Both the position numbers and the translations under genes were made by a program. The notes below the pieces were generated by a model. The model was given only the letters and a program-made list of their open reading frames with translations, did no database searches and was not told the DNA's origin. 64,000 nucleotides of DNA from Lachnospiraceae bacterium. Lineage in GTDB: Bacteria > Bacillota > Clostridia > Lachnospirales > Lachnospiraceae. The stretch lies in assembly GCA_017994075.1 (NCBI GenBank), contig JAGOLM010000001.1, positions 1-64,000 of the forward strand, read 5' to 3'. This document shows positions 1 through 9,664 of the stretch, piece by piece (position 1 is the stretch's first letter; every line of letters starts with the position of its first letter).

Positions 1-306
1 TTTGAACCGTGTGGACTTACACAGCTTATATCTTTTAGATATGGAACTGTTCCAATTGTAAGAGAGACCGGTGGCTTGAAAGATACTGTAATTCCATATA
101 ATGAATATGAGCATACCGGAGATGGGTTCTCATTTTTAAACTATAATGGAGATGAACTACTGAATATCGTTAATTATTCCAAGTTTGTTTTTTTTGAAAA
201 GAAGAGTGAATGGAATAAAATGGTTGACAGAGGGATGCAGAAAGATTATTCGTGGCATAATCAGAAGACTAGTTATGAAGAACTTTATCACTATTTAATA
301 GGCTGA
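1..306 (+). CDS. glgA: Glycogen synthase, C-terminal end (partial)
   Basis: The frame is open from base 1 and reads FEPCGLTQL, then [16 protein letters not shown], the conserved C-terminal block of GT5 glycogen/starch synthases. That block holds the second Glu of the E-X7-E motif and the loop that contacts ADP-glucose. About 101 codons remain and the N-terminal Rossmann domain lies before the window. The family adds glucose from ADP-glucose to growing alpha-1,4-glucan in the cytoplasm. It stops 10 bp before ftsK, so the two may share a transcript. Family identity is firm; only the tail is visible. Confidence 0.93.
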   Translation, partial: FEPCGLTQLISFRYGTVPIVRETGGLKDTVIPYNEYEHTGDGFSFLNYNGDELLNIVNYSKFVFFEKKSEWNKMVDRGMQKDYSWHNQKTSYEELYHYLIG

Positions 307-316
307 AAGTAAGGTA

Positions 317-3256
317 ATGGCTAATAATACAGGTAAAAGAAAAAAAACTAATAAAAATACAGGCCCAAAATCAACAATAAAAAGGCAAGATAAAAGTGCT
401 GAAAATATTGTTGAGATCAGAAATGATATAATTGTAATTGGAATCATTTTTGTTTGTGCACTTTTATTTATTAGCAATTTGGGTATGGGTGGAGCGCTTG
501 GCAATGTATTGTCGGGATTCTTTTTTGGAATCTTCGGTCTTTTTAATTATTTGATTCCTGTTTATATTTCAATTGTAAGCGTGTTTTGCCTAATCAGAAA
601 AGATGAAAAGGACACTCGAATAAGAGCTGTCTTTTTTGTGTTACTTATTTTTATTATCTGTATGCTTATCTCTCTTTTTATGGATGGAAGTAATACGATA
701 GGACCGGTAAGTTCCTATCTTTATTCAAAAGATAATCATAGTGGTGGCGGTTTCTTCGGGGGAACTCTTGCAGAGTTCTTTGTTACGATATTTGGAATCG
801 TAGGAGCATATATTATTGATATCTTTTTAATGATTTTATCTGTGATAGCAATCTCAGGCTTTTCAGTTGTAAATTGGGCCAGAGAGATTATACAGGAAAA
901 AAAGAGCGTCTATGATCAGAATAAGAATATTGAACGCGAAGAAAAAAGACTAAGAAGAGAAGAAAGAGAAAACGAGAGACAGCTCCGTAGGCAGGAAGAA
1001 AGAAAACGTGAAAATGAACTTTTGAAACAAAAAGAGGTAGAAGAAGAAAGCCCTATTCATGTGTTAAATCTTGATGTTCCCAAGAAACAGAGCAGAGCCA
1101 ATTCAAACATACATCCAGGCAGACCAACCAGAAATGATACTAATCTAAAACAGGATGACAATAGTTTACCTGAGGTAGATCCGAATCTTCCTAGAAGAGA
1201 TCGACAGATCACAGGCATGACATTTAATACAGAAATTGCTCCAATTGAGGGCCTGTCCAAGTCTCAATCTGATGAGATGAATGAAATCAAAATGGATTCT
1301 TACAAGGCTTATTCAAGAGAATCTTCTTCACAGAAAATAAAAGAAGAAAATCCAGATAAATCAACTGACGATTCACTGTTTGATGAAGTTAAAGTTAATA
1401 ATGTTACGGTTCATTCAGACAAAACATCTGAATCGATTCTTGATGTATTAGACAATATTACATCTAGTGCCAATTCTGATGTAGATACGGTTTTGCCTGA
1501 GTCTCATGTCATTTCTGATGATACGTCAAGCGCCGAAAGTGTGAATATTTCCAATGATATGTCACATAAAAAACAGCCTGATTCTATTCCATTACAGAAT
1601 ATGCGGGATGTATCGACAGAAAGTTCAATCAACAAGTTTAATAATAGTAATTCAGATCATAATCATCTAGCCGACATTAAGAAGCCAGAGATTACAACAA
1701 ACGCATCAGATAATGAAAATAGACCTTATATATTTCCAAGTATTGATCTATTAAAAAACTTAACTAGTAATAATAGTTCTTCCGGACAGAGCGATATGCA
1801 AAAAACTGCAGATAAGCTTGAACTTATTCTGAAAAATTTTGGAATCAATGCCAGAGTAACAGGATTCAGTCATGGCCCATCAGTTACGAGGTATGAGCTA
1901 TTACCGGAGATGGGTGTAAAAGTTGCCAAGGTCCTTAATCTTCAAGATGATATCAAGATGAATCTTGCCGCAACAGATATTAGGATTGAGGCTCCAATAC
2001 CTGGTAAAAATGCTATTGGTATTGAAGTACCTAACAAAAAAAGAGAATCTGTTGGTCTGAGAGGATTGGTGGATTCAAAAGAATTTAAGGCATCTAAATC
2101 TAAGATTGCATTTGGACTCGGACTCGATATTGCAGGCAATGTTATCATATCTGATATTGCCAAGATGCCACATTTGCTTATAGCAGGTGCAACCGGATCA
2201 GGAAAATCAGTTTGTATCAATACCATTATTATGAGTATTTTGTATAAGGCAACACCTGATGAAGTCAAGTTTATTATGATTGATCCTAAGGTTGTAGAAC
2301 TAAGTGTATACAATGGGATACCACATCTTCTTATTCCGGTTGTTACAGATCCCAAGAAGGCTTCAGGTGCGCTTCAATGGGCTGTCAAGGAAATGATGGA
2401 TCGTTATAAGAAATTTGCCGATTGTCATGTTAGAGATATTGATGGTTATAATTCCAAGATCATCGATGGAAGGCTTAAGATAACAAATAACGGACAGGAT
2501 ATTGAGATAGCTGCCAAAAAAATGCCGCAACTTGTTGTGATTGTTGACGAGCTTGCAGATCTTATGATGGTTGCATCCAAGGAAGTTGAAGAAGCTATTT
2601 GTAGATTGGCCCAGCTGGCAAGAGCTGCAGGTATTCATATAATTATTGCAACTCAGAGACCATCGGTTAATGTCATCACAGGACTTATAAAGGCAAATAT
2701 GCCATCAAGAATTGCACTTTCGGTTACAAGTGGTGTAGATTCTAGAACAATTATTGATATGGTTGGAGCCGAGCGATTGTTAGGTCATGGTGATATGCTT
2801 TATTATCCGCAGGAAATCAGTAAGCCAATAAGACTTCAAGGAGCATACGTCGATGATGATGAAGTTCAAAAAGTAACATCATTTTTAAGAAGCAATAACA
2901 CACCATCAGTTGAGGATTCAGAGGAACTAATGAGAATCCAGGAAGATGTCGAGAAAAGTTCAGTTTCTTCATCTGAAGAAGGGTATGTTTCTATTGGAGG
3001 AGACGAAGGTGGATTTGATAAAGAAAGAGATGATTTCTTTGCAGATGCCGCTAGACTTGTAATTGACAAAGATAAGGGCTCTATAGGAATGCTTCAGAGA
3101 AATTTTAAGATTGGATTTAACAGAGCAGCAAGAATTGTCGATCAGCTAGAGGAATTTGGAGTTGTTGGTCCTGAAGAAGGAACCAAGCCTAGAAAAATAT
3201 TGGTTACAATACAGGAATTTGAACAGATGTGGGAAAATGAGGGAGGTTCAAATTAA
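317..3256 (+). CDS. ftsK: DNA translocase FtsK/SpoIIIE
   Basis: This 979-residue protein has about four membrane segments in residues 35-190, a charged low-complexity linker (roughly 195-480, rich in E, R, S, D and N), a RecA-like motor, and a C-terminal gamma winged helix. The motor carries Walker A GATGSGKS near residue 624 and Walker [11 protein letters not shown] near 739. The family pumps double-stranded DNA at the division septum or into the forespore. Whether this copy serves vegetative division, sporulation or both cannot be read from sequence. The start follows a weak AAGTAAGG. Its stop overlaps the fhs start (TAATG), so the two are translationally coupled. Confidence 0.96.
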   Translation: MANNTGKRKKTNKNTGPKSTIKRQDKSAENIVEIRNDIIVIGIIFVCALLFISNLGMGGALGNVLSGFFFGIFGLFNYLIPVYISIVSVFCLIRKDEKDTRIRAVFFVLLIFIICMLISLFMDGSNTIGPVSSYLYSKDNHSGGGFFGGTLAEFFVTIFGIVGAYIIDIFLMILSVIAISGFSVVNWAREIIQEKKSVYDQNKNIEREEKRLRREERENERQLRRQEERKRENELLKQKEVEEESPIHVLNLDVPKKQSRANSNIHPGRPTRNDTNLKQDDNSLPEVDPNLPRRDRQITGMTFNTEIAPIEGLSKSQSDEMNEIKMDSYKAYSRESSSQKIKEENPDKSTDDSLFDEVKVNNVTVHSDKTSESILDVLDNITSSANSDVDTVLPESHVISDDTSSAESVNISNDMSHKKQPDSIPLQNMRDVSTESSINKFNNSNSDHNHLADIKKPEITTNASDNENRPYIFPSIDLLKNLTSNNSSSGQSDMQKTADKLELILKNFGINARVTGFSHGPSVTRYELLPEMGVKVAKVLNLQDDIKMNLAATDIRIEAPIPGKNAIGIEVPNKKRESVGLRGLVDSKEFKASKSKIAFGLGLDIAGNVIISDIAKMPHLLIAGATGSGKSVCINTIIMSILYKATPDEVKFIMIDPKVVELSVYNGIPHLLIPVVTDPKKASGALQWAVKEMMDRYKKFADCHVRDIDGYNSKIIDGRLKITNNGQDIEIAAKKMPQLVVIVDELADLMMVASKEVEEAICRLAQLARAAGIHIIIATQRPSVNVITGLIKANMPSRIALSVTSGVDSRTIIDMVGAERLLGHGDMLYYPQEISKPIRLQGAYVDDDEVQKVTSFLRSNNTPSVEDSEELMRIQEDVEKSSVSSSEEGYVSIGGDEGGFDKERDDFFADAARLVIDKDKGSIGMLQRNFKIGFNRAARIVDQLEEFGVVGPEEGTKPRKILVTIQEFEQMWENEGGSN

Positions 3257-4929
3257 TGAAAACAGATATTGAAATTGCTCAGGAAAATGTGATGCAACCT
3301 ATTACTAAGGTATGCGAAGAAAAGCTAGGCATAGGCTTAGATAGTCTTGAAGCTTATGGCAAATACAAGGCAAAATTGTCAGAAGAATATCTAAAAACTC
3401 TTAAATCAAAAAAAAGAGGTAGGCTCGTTCTTGTTACGGCTGTTAACCCTACTCCTGCCGGAGAGGGAAAAACAACAACAAGCATAGGTCTAAGCGATGC
3501 GCTTTGCAAAATAGGTAAGAAATCTGTTCTTGCATTAAGAGAACCATCTCTTGGACCATGTTTTGGTATCAAGGGTGGAGCTGCAGGTGGTGGATATGCG
3601 CAGGTGGTTCCAATGGATGAGTTAAATCTTCATTTTACTGGTGATTTTCATGCAATAACGTCGGCTAATAATCTTTTGGCAGCACTTTTGGATAATCATA
3701 TCCAGCAGGGTAACGAACTTGGCATTGATCCTAGAAGAGTAGTCTGGAAGAGATGTGAAGATATGAACGACAGAGCCCTTAGAAATATAGTTATTGGGCT
3801 TGGCGCCAAGGCAGATGGGATGGTTCGTGAAGATCATTTTATTATTACGGTAGCATCTGAAATAATGGCAATTTTATGTTTGGCTGAAGATCTGTCAGAT
3901 TTAAAAAACAGATTAAGTAAAATTATTGTTGCATATGATTTTAATGGTGATCCTGTAACTGCGAAGGATCTGAATGCAGTAGGTTCAATGGCTGTTCTTC
4001 TAAAGGATGCAATTAAACCAAATGTTATACAAACACTCGAGCATAATCCGGCTATTGTCCATGGTGGTCCTTTTGCCAATATAGCTCACGGATGCAATTC
4101 TGTTCGAGCTACTAAGGCAGCTCTTTCTCTTGGAGATATTTGCGTTACAGAGGCAGGATTTGGTGCTGATCTTGGAGCAGAGAAGTTCTTAGATATCAAA
4201 TGTAGAATGGCTGGTCTGGTTCCCGATGCCGCGGTGCTTGTTGCCACAGTTAGATCATTAAAGTACAATGGTGGTATCGCTAAGGATGAACTTACTAAAC
4301 CTAATACTGATGCTTTGAAAAAAGGAATTGTAAATCTTGAGAAGCATATTGAGAATCTTCAGAGTTACAACATTCCAATCGTTGTAACACTTAATCGTTT
4401 TATTTCTGATACAGACGAAGAGATTAATCTTGTAAGAGAATTTTGTGAGAATAGAGGCTGTAGATTCGCAATGAGCGAAGTATGGGAAAAAGGCAGCGAA
4501 GGTGGAATAGAGCTGGCTGAAGAGGTTTTAAAAGCCATAGATTCAAATACAAATCAATTTGCACCTATTTACCCTTTGGACATTCCTATCAAGGATAAAA
4601 TAGAAACTATTGCAAAAAAGATATATGGTGCAGGAGAAGTATCATATTCTGCTTCAGCCCTAAAGGAGATTACACATCTCACAGAGATGGGACTTGATAA
4701 TACCCCAGTATGTATTGCAAAGACACAGTATTCACTTTCGGATGATCCGAAAAAACTCGGAAGACCTGAAGGATTTACACTTAATGTAAGAGATGTATAT
4801 GCTTCAAGTGGTGCAGGATTTATAGTAGTATTGACAGGAAATGTTATGACAATGCCTGGTCTTCCAAAGAAACCGGCGGCTTATAATATTGATATAACAG
4901 ATGATGGAAAAATAATCGGGCTTTTTTAA
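3256..4929 (+). CDS. fhs: Formate-tetrahydrofolate ligase
   Basis: The product is 557 residues, the normal length for this family. It has the P-loop-like [16 protein letters not shown] near residues 62-76 and the conserved [14 protein letters not shown] and [19 protein letters not shown] blocks. It makes 10-formyl-tetrahydrofolate from formate, ATP and THF in the cytoplasm. It is followed after 40 bp by folD, which interconverts 10-formyl-, methenyl- and methylene-THF, so the pair forms a one-carbon supply unit. Nothing here shows a full acetogenic pathway, and formyl donation for purine synthesis is enough to explain it. The start overlaps the ftsK stop. Confidence 0.97.
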   Translation: MKTDIEIAQENVMQPITKVCEEKLGIGLDSLEAYGKYKAKLSEEYLKTLKSKKRGRLVLVTAVNPTPAGEGKTTTSIGLSDALCKIGKKSVLALREPSLGPCFGIKGGAAGGGYAQVVPMDELNLHFTGDFHAITSANNLLAALLDNHIQQGNELGIDPRRVVWKRCEDMNDRALRNIVIGLGAKADGMVREDHFIITVASEIMAILCLAEDLSDLKNRLSKIIVAYDFNGDPVTAKDLNAVGSMAVLLKDAIKPNVIQTLEHNPAIVHGGPFANIAHGCNSVRATKAALSLGDICVTEAGFGADLGAEKFLDIKCRMAGLVPDAAVLVATVRSLKYNGGIAKDELTKPNTDALKKGIVNLEKHIENLQSYNIPIVVTLNRFISDTDEEINLVREFCENRGCRFAMSEVWEKGSEGGIELAEEVLKAIDSNTNQFAPIYPLDIPIKDKIETIAKKIYGAGEVSYSASALKEITHLTEMGLDNTPVCIAKTQYSLSDDPKKLGRPEGFTLNVRDVYASSGAGFIVVLTGNVMTMPGLPKKPAAYNIDITDDGKIIGLF

Positions 4930-4969
4930 ATTAAGTACCTCCGTCATTACAGAAGTCAGGGAGTAATTT

Positions 4970-5836
4970 ATGACAGAAATACTGGATGGAAAGAAGATTT
5001 CATCAGAGATAAAAAATGAGGTCAGAGAAGCAGTAGAAAAAATAACAGAAGCAGGTGAATCTGTTTCTTTAGCTGTAATAATTGTTGGAGATGATCCTGC
5101 TTCAAAGATCTATGTTAGAAACAAAAAGAAAGCTTGTGATTATACAGGAATTAATTCAATTAATATCGAACTACCATCAGATATAAATGAAGATCAGCTT
5201 TTAGAAAAAATAGATCAGTTGAATAACGATACAAACATAAACGGAATCCTTGTTCAGCTTCCACTTCCTAAGCACATACATAAGGAAAAAGTTATTAATA
5301 GAATTTCTCCATACAAGGATGTAGATGGATTTCATCCTATCAATATTGGAAGATTATCTACTAATAAGCCGGTTTTTACGCCATGTACTCCTGCAGGGAT
5401 AATAGAGCTCCTTAGGAGATATAACATCGTAATAGATGGGAAAAACTGCGTTGTCATTGGAAGAAGCGATATCGTAGGTAAGCCGGTTTTTAATCTTCTT
5501 TTAAATGAAAATGGTACTGTGACGATATGCCATACACATACTAAAAATATTAAGGATATTACATTAAATGCGGATATTATTATTTCTGCAGTCGGTAAAA
5601 GGCATGTAGTTACAAATGATATGGTTAAACCTGATGTTGTAATAGTAGATGCTGGGATGAATAGAGAATCCGATGGTAAGTTATATGGAGACTGCGATTA
5701 TGATGATATTTTTGATAAGGCCTCGTACATAACTCCGGTACCGGGTGGAGTTGGTCCAATGACTATTGCGATGCTTATGAAAAATTGTCTTAAAGCTTAT
5801 GAAATACAGAAAGCAGGCTTAAATGAAATGCCCTAA
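4970..5836 (+). CDS. folD: Bifunctional methylene-THF dehydrogenase/methenyl-THF cyclohydrolase
   Basis: A 288-residue FolD with the catalytic YxxxK motif at Y48/K52 (YVRNK), VQLPLPKH in the substrate site, the NADP-loop motif GRSDIVGKP and the C-terminal signature TPVPGGVGPMT. It oxidises 5,10-methylene-THF and hydrolyses methenyl-THF, linking serine-derived one-carbon units with the formyl-THF made by Fhs upstream. A CAGGGAG Shine-Dalgarno precedes the ATG. Its last 14 bases overlap the next gene, which points to coupled translation. Confidence 0.97.
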   Translation: MTEILDGKKISSEIKNEVREAVEKITEAGESVSLAVIIVGDDPASKIYVRNKKKACDYTGINSINIELPSDINEDQLLEKIDQLNNDTNINGILVQLPLPKHIHKEKVINRISPYKDVDGFHPINIGRLSTNKPVFTPCTPAGIIELLRRYNIVIDGKNCVVIGRSDIVGKPVFNLLLNENGTVTICHTHTKNIKDITLNADIIISAVGKRHVVTNDMVKPDVVIVDAGMNRESDGKLYGDCDYDDIFDKASYITPVPGGVGPMTIAMLMKNCLKAYEIQKAGLNEMP

Positions 5837-6935
5837 ATGTGGATTTGATATTCCGGAGGGGGATCTCTTTTGCCCGAGTTGTGGCGCCGAGATTAGAATC
5901 GTTCCGGATTATAATCTTTTTGAAGAAGATATTCTCTCATCAATGATTGCTGAGGATGAGGATAAATCTGAAAAGAAAAATGTCAATGAAATAAACAATG
6001 ACAAAAAAAAGAATAAAAAAAGTAAGAAGAACCGAAATAAGATAGTATGTATTGTGTTAATTTTTATATTTTGTGTACTTCTTGGTGGGTTTTTGCTTTT
6101 TAGCTATTTTAATTCATTTTCTTACTTGATGAGTAGCGGATACTCACTTGAGAAAAAAGATAATTATTCAGCTGCATATTATAAGTATTTAAAGGCAGCA
6201 CAAAAATATGATTCTGCCAAGGCGTACACTGATGCGGGTGAGATGCAGTATAAGCTAAATAATAAATCAAAGACCGAGAAACTTTTATATAAGGCAATTG
6301 ATTCAGATCCTACTTATAAAGATGCATATAAACTCTTAATTAACATTTATGAGCAGGGAAAAAACTTTGATGCAATATCAACACTAAAGGAAAATAGTAG
6401 CAATTCAAAGATACAAGCTCTTTTTAAGGATATTGTTACGGGTAAAGTTATTTTTTCCAAATCAGGTGGAAAATATGATGACGATATTGAGCTTACACTA
6501 AATGCATCAGGATCTTATGATATATACTATACTCTAGATGGAAAAGATCCAGGAAAAAGTCAAGGGACCAAATATTCTGAGCCTATAATCTTGTCAGAGG
6601 GAGAAACTGTTGTAGAAGCAGTTTGTGTCAATACCGATGGTAAAGCTGGAGTTGAAGCAAAAGAAAATTATAAAATCAGTTATAAAAAGCCGGGAGATCC
6701 AATAGTATCTCCGGAAAGCGGATCATTTGTAAAACCTGAAACGATCACAATCTCTTCAGATGGTGGATGTCGGATATTCTACACATGGGATGGGTCTGAT
6801 CCGAATGTTAATTCTGCTGAGTATACCGGACCTATAGACATGCTTCCTGGTAATAATGTTTTGTCTGTTATTGTTATTGATAAGCATGATCTTTCTTCTA
6901 ATATAGTTAGAAAAAATTATATATTTAATCAATAA
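5823..6935 (+). CDS. Zinc-ribbon membrane protein with two chitobiase/hexosaminidase C-terminal-like domains
   Basis: This 370-residue protein begins with a four-cysteine zinc ribbon (C3, C6, C17, C20). An acidic then lysine-rich stretch follows, one membrane helix at about residues 73-95, a TPR-like helical section (about 100-200), and two tandem beta-sandwich repeats. The repeats carry YYTLDGKDP and FYTWDGSDP, typical of the CHB_HEX_C_1 family often seen outside the cell in Clostridia. The layout suggests a cytoplasmic zinc ribbon and an external sensor or binding part. Function is not known. It overlaps folD by 14 bp. Confidence 0.75.
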   Translation: MKCPKCGFDIPEGDLFCPSCGAEIRIVPDYNLFEEDILSSMIAEDEDKSEKKNVNEINNDKKKNKKSKKNRNKIVCIVLIFIFCVLLGGFLLFSYFNSFSYLMSSGYSLEKKDNYSAAYYKYLKAAQKYDSAKAYTDAGEMQYKLNNKSKTEKLLYKAIDSDPTYKDAYKLLINIYEQGKNFDAISTLKENSSNSKIQALFKDIVTGKVIFSKSGGKYDDDIELTLNASGSYDIYYTLDGKDPGKSQGTKYSEPIILSEGETVVEAVCVNTDGKAGVEAKENYKISYKKPGDPIVSPESGSFVKPETITISSDGGCRIFYTWDGSDPNVNSAEYTGPIDMLPGNNVLSVIVIDKHDLSSNIVRKNYIFNQ

Positions 6936-6951
6936 TAAGAAAGAGTAACAT

Positions 6952-7962
6952 ATGGATAATGAAATTCAGCTCGACATTCCACTTACGCATGTAGGGAATG
7001 TTTTTGGACAGCTCGATAAAAACGTAAAAATAATTGAAGAGAGACTAAATGTTGTAATAACTCAACGAGGGGATTCTATAAAAATATCCGGAAGTGATAA
7101 TAACGCAACTGTAGCCGAAAAAGTAATTGATGAACTCTTAAAATTAAGCATTCGTGGTAATGAAATAACAGAGCAGAATGTTCAATACGCTTTATCTATT
7201 AATGCAAATGAATTGGAACAACACAAGCTATTAAGTATTGATGATTATATTATTTGCAGGACTTATTTAGGCAAGCCTATAAAGCCTAAAACTATTGGTC
7301 AAAAAAATTATGTTGATTCTATTAGAGATGAAATGATCGTGTTTGGATCAGGGCCTGCCGGAACCGGAAAAACTTATCTTGCAATGGCAATGGCTGTTGA
7401 CTCATTTCAAAAAGAAGAAGTTCAAAAAATAATTTTAACAAGGCCTGCAATTGAGGCTGGGGAGAAATTAGGTTTTTTGCCTGGGGATCTTCAAAGTAAA
7501 ATAGATCCATATTTAAGACCATTGTATGATGCGCTTTATAATATAATGGGACCTGAAAACTTCCAGAGAAATATGGAAAGAGAACGAATAGAAGTTGCTC
7601 CACTGGCTTATATGAGAGGCCGAACACTGGAGAATGCTTTTATAATACTAGATGAAGCACAAAATACCACACCAGCACAAATGAAGATGTTTCTTACCAG
7701 AATCGGTTTTGGCTCAAAAGTAGTGATTACCGGTGACAGAACCCAAAAGGATCTTCCTACTGATGCAGTTTCAGGCCTTGATATGGCGGAAAAGATATTA
7801 AGAAAAGTAAAGGGAATTTCTTTTATAGAATTAACAGGAAAAGATGTTGTGAGACATCTTCTTGTACAGAGAATAGTTCAAGCATACGAAGATTATGAGA
7901 CAAGTCAAAAGAAAAAGACAAATAGAAAAGAATCAAAGAGCCACAACAGCAGGAAGCAATAA
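6952..7962 (+). CDS. phoH: PhoH-family ATPase
   Basis: A 336-residue PhoH/YbeZ-type protein. An N-terminal KH-like region (about 1-110) precedes a RecA-like ATPase with Walker A GPAGTGKT at residues 134-141 and Walker B DEAQN from D234. ybeY lies one gene downstream, the usual neighbour, and the family is tied to rRNA processing and RNA turnover with YbeY. The tail is basic (KKKTNRKESKSHNSRK). The downstream frame begins inside the end of this gene if its longest start is used. Confidence 0.94.
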   Translation: MDNEIQLDIPLTHVGNVFGQLDKNVKIIEERLNVVITQRGDSIKISGSDNNATVAEKVIDELLKLSIRGNEITEQNVQYALSINANELEQHKLLSIDDYIICRTYLGKPIKPKTIGQKNYVDSIRDEMIVFGSGPAGTGKTYLAMAMAVDSFQKEEVQKIILTRPAIEAGEKLGFLPGDLQSKIDPYLRPLYDALYNIMGPENFQRNMERERIEVAPLAYMRGRTLENAFIILDEAQNTTPAQMKMFLTRIGFGSKVVITGDRTQKDLPTDAVSGLDMAEKILRKVKGISFIELTGKDVVRHLLVQRIVQAYEDYETSQKKKTNRKESKSHNSRKQ

Positions 7963-9136
7963 TCCTTCTCTTAGAAGAATATTTATGATTTTAATCATAT
8001 CAGTTATATCTGTCATGTTTGTGTGGTTTTATATTGGACCTAATGAACTTATGATGGATCAGATTTTATTTGTTTCGTCAACAGGTCTTATTATGCTGTC
8101 GCTATTTATTTATACAATTATGTCTGAAAGAAAAAAAGGGATTATAATTTTTGAGAGCACATCCTATATACGTTTGTTTATTATTATTCTGATTCAATGG
8201 ATAATTAATCAGATTTATCCATATGTGCCTGAATTCTTACCCATTTTTATGCTTATAGCGTTTCTGATCTTACCTGGAATGGGTCTTATTTGTGCTTTTG
8301 AATTTGTTTTTTACGATATATTGCTGTTTTGTATTACAGCACAGCCGGATTCATATGTAATTATATATCTTATATGCGAAGCATCTATGGGAATCCTTTT
8401 TGCAGCATTAATGCTTGAAAATTATAGAGAAGGGAAAAAAGAACTTTGCATATCCATTCTTCTTGGTGTTACTGCATGTTTTAATATGTTGTTTTATTTT
8501 TATAATACCAATCATTTTGTTTCAAAAGAAAATTTACTTATTTCTATAATATCTGAAATTGGATTTGTACTTTTTGGCTTATTTATATATCCTCTTTTCG
8601 TTCATTTTTTTGAAAGAGAAAAAGATGCATTGTTTAGGGCTATATTAAGTGATTCGGCTATGTTTAGGCAAGAAATCAAGAATTTTTCGGAGATGGAATA
8701 TACGCATGCTCTTCGTGTATCGAAGTTATCTGCATCGGCAGCTGGAATCATTTCCAGTGATACAAGATTAGCCATGGCAGGAGGTTTATATTACAGACTT
8801 GGAAAAATCTATGATAAGGATAACAGCCGTGCCATCAAAATAATGGAAGATAATTGTTTCCCAAGAGAAGTTATAGAGATTGTATTTGAATATAACGGGA
8901 TAATGCGAAGCCCCACGACTCGAGAATCAGCAATTATCCATATGGTTGATAATGTAATTACTCGAATTGAACTTATGAATGAGGACTCTATGAATAACTC
9001 ATGGAATCAGAATATGGTTATATACCAGACATTAAATGAATTATCTCAAAAGGGTATATATGATAATTCAGGGTTAAGTATGAATCAATACTTGAAGGTC
9101 AGAGATTTTTTGGTTAATACGGATCTTACCAACTAA
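7895..9136 (+). CDS. Truncated PgpH/YqfF-like 7TM protein with degenerate HD domain
   Basis: The protein has 413 residues and about seven membrane helices (residues 30-235), then a cytoplasmic domain resembling the 7TM-HD c-di-AMP phosphodiesterase PgpH. It sits where pgpH usually lies, between phoH and ybeY. PgpH proteins are about 700 residues with a large extracytoplasmic domain after the first helix, which is absent here. The first metal histidine remains (H271 in EYTHALRVS), but the paired His-Asp of GALYHDIGK reads GGLYYRLGK (Y300-R301). Catalysis is therefore unlikely. The start is uncertain: ATG 7895 overlaps phoH by 68 bp and ATG 7985 is an alternative; neither has a strong Shine-Dalgarno. 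Confidence 0.72.
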   Translation: MRQVKRKRQIEKNQRATTAGSNNPSLRRIFMILIISVISVMFVWFYIGPNELMMDQILFVSSTGLIMLSLFIYTIMSERKKGIIIFESTSYIRLFIIILIQWIINQIYPYVPEFLPIFMLIAFLILPGMGLICAFEFVFYDILLFCITAQPDSYVIIYLICEASMGILFAALMLENYREGKKELCISILLGVTACFNMLFYFYNTNHFVSKENLLISIISEIGFVLFGLFIYPLFVHFFEREKDALFRAILSDSAMFRQEIKNFSEMEYTHALRVSKLSASAAGIISSDTRLAMAGGLYYRLGKIYDKDNSRAIKIMEDNCFPREVIEIVFEYNGIMRSPTTRESAIIHMVDNVITRIELMNEDSMNNSWNQNMVIYQTLNELSQKGIYDNSGLSMNQYLKVRDFLVNTDLTN

Positions 9137-9155
9137 TATGCAGGAGGATATAAAC

Positions 9156-9662
9156 TTGACTATTTTGTTTTCAAACGATATAGATGCTGATTTTGGATTT
9201 GACATTGAAGAAACAGCAAAAACTGTAATTAATGGTGCTCTTGATCATGAAAAATTTCCATATGAATGCGAAGTCAGCATATCAATAGTGGATGGAAATA
9301 CGATCAAGGAATTAAACAACAATTTTAGAAAAATAGACAAAGTTACAGATGTACTTTCATTTCCAATGCTTAATTATAAGGCGCCAGGAGATTTCTCTGA
9401 AGTAGGAGATGACAATGATACAATTTCCCCAGATTCCGGAGAAATAATGCTTGGAGATATCGTCCTTTGTAAGGAAAAAATACTTGCACAGGCTGAGGAA
9501 TACGGACACAGTGTAAGAAGAGAATATTCTTTTCTTATAGCACATAGTATGTTACATTTAATGGGTTATGATCATATCGATGATAATGAGCGACGGATTA
9601 TGGAGAAAAAACAGGAAGAGATACTTGAATCTGTTAATATTACAAGAACATTGGAGGAATAA
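9156..9662 (+). CDS. ybeY: Endoribonuclease/rRNA maturation factor YbeY, TTG start
   Basis: The zinc motif HSMLHLMGYDH, matching the family HGxLHLxGYDH, identifies YbeY, a metalloprotein needed for 16S rRNA 3'-end maturation and ribosome quality control. The longest frame starts at ATG 9138, but a full AGGAGG (9142-9147) lies inside it, 8 nt before TTG 9156. Starting there gives MTILFSNDID, a typical YbeY N-terminus, and 168 residues. The TTG start is therefore preferred. It follows the PhoH and PgpH-like genes as in many Firmicutes. Confidence 0.93.
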   Translation: MTILFSNDIDADFGFDIEETAKTVINGALDHEKFPYECEVSISIVDGNTIKELNNNFRKIDKVTDVLSFPMLNYKAPGDFSEVGDDNDTISPDSGEIMLGDIVLCKEKILAQAEEYGHSVRREYSFLIAHSMLHLMGYDHIDDNERRIMEKKQEEILESVNITRTLEE

Positions 9663-9664
9663 AA

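Noticed and set aside
1942..2355. 137-residue open frame on the - strand inside ftsK
   Set aside because: It lies within the conserved FtsK motor, has no ribosome-binding site and resembles no family; it is a shadow of the real gene.
4930..4969. Possible terminator or riboswitch between fhs and folD
   Set aside because: Only 40 bp, no stable stem with a T run was found; it holds just the folD ribosome-binding site.
3256..5836. fhs-folD as proof of acetogenesis (Wood-Ljungdahl pathway)
   Set aside because: Both genes also serve ordinary purine and formyl-Met metabolism, and no CO dehydrogenase/acetyl-CoA synthase or corrinoid protein gene is present.
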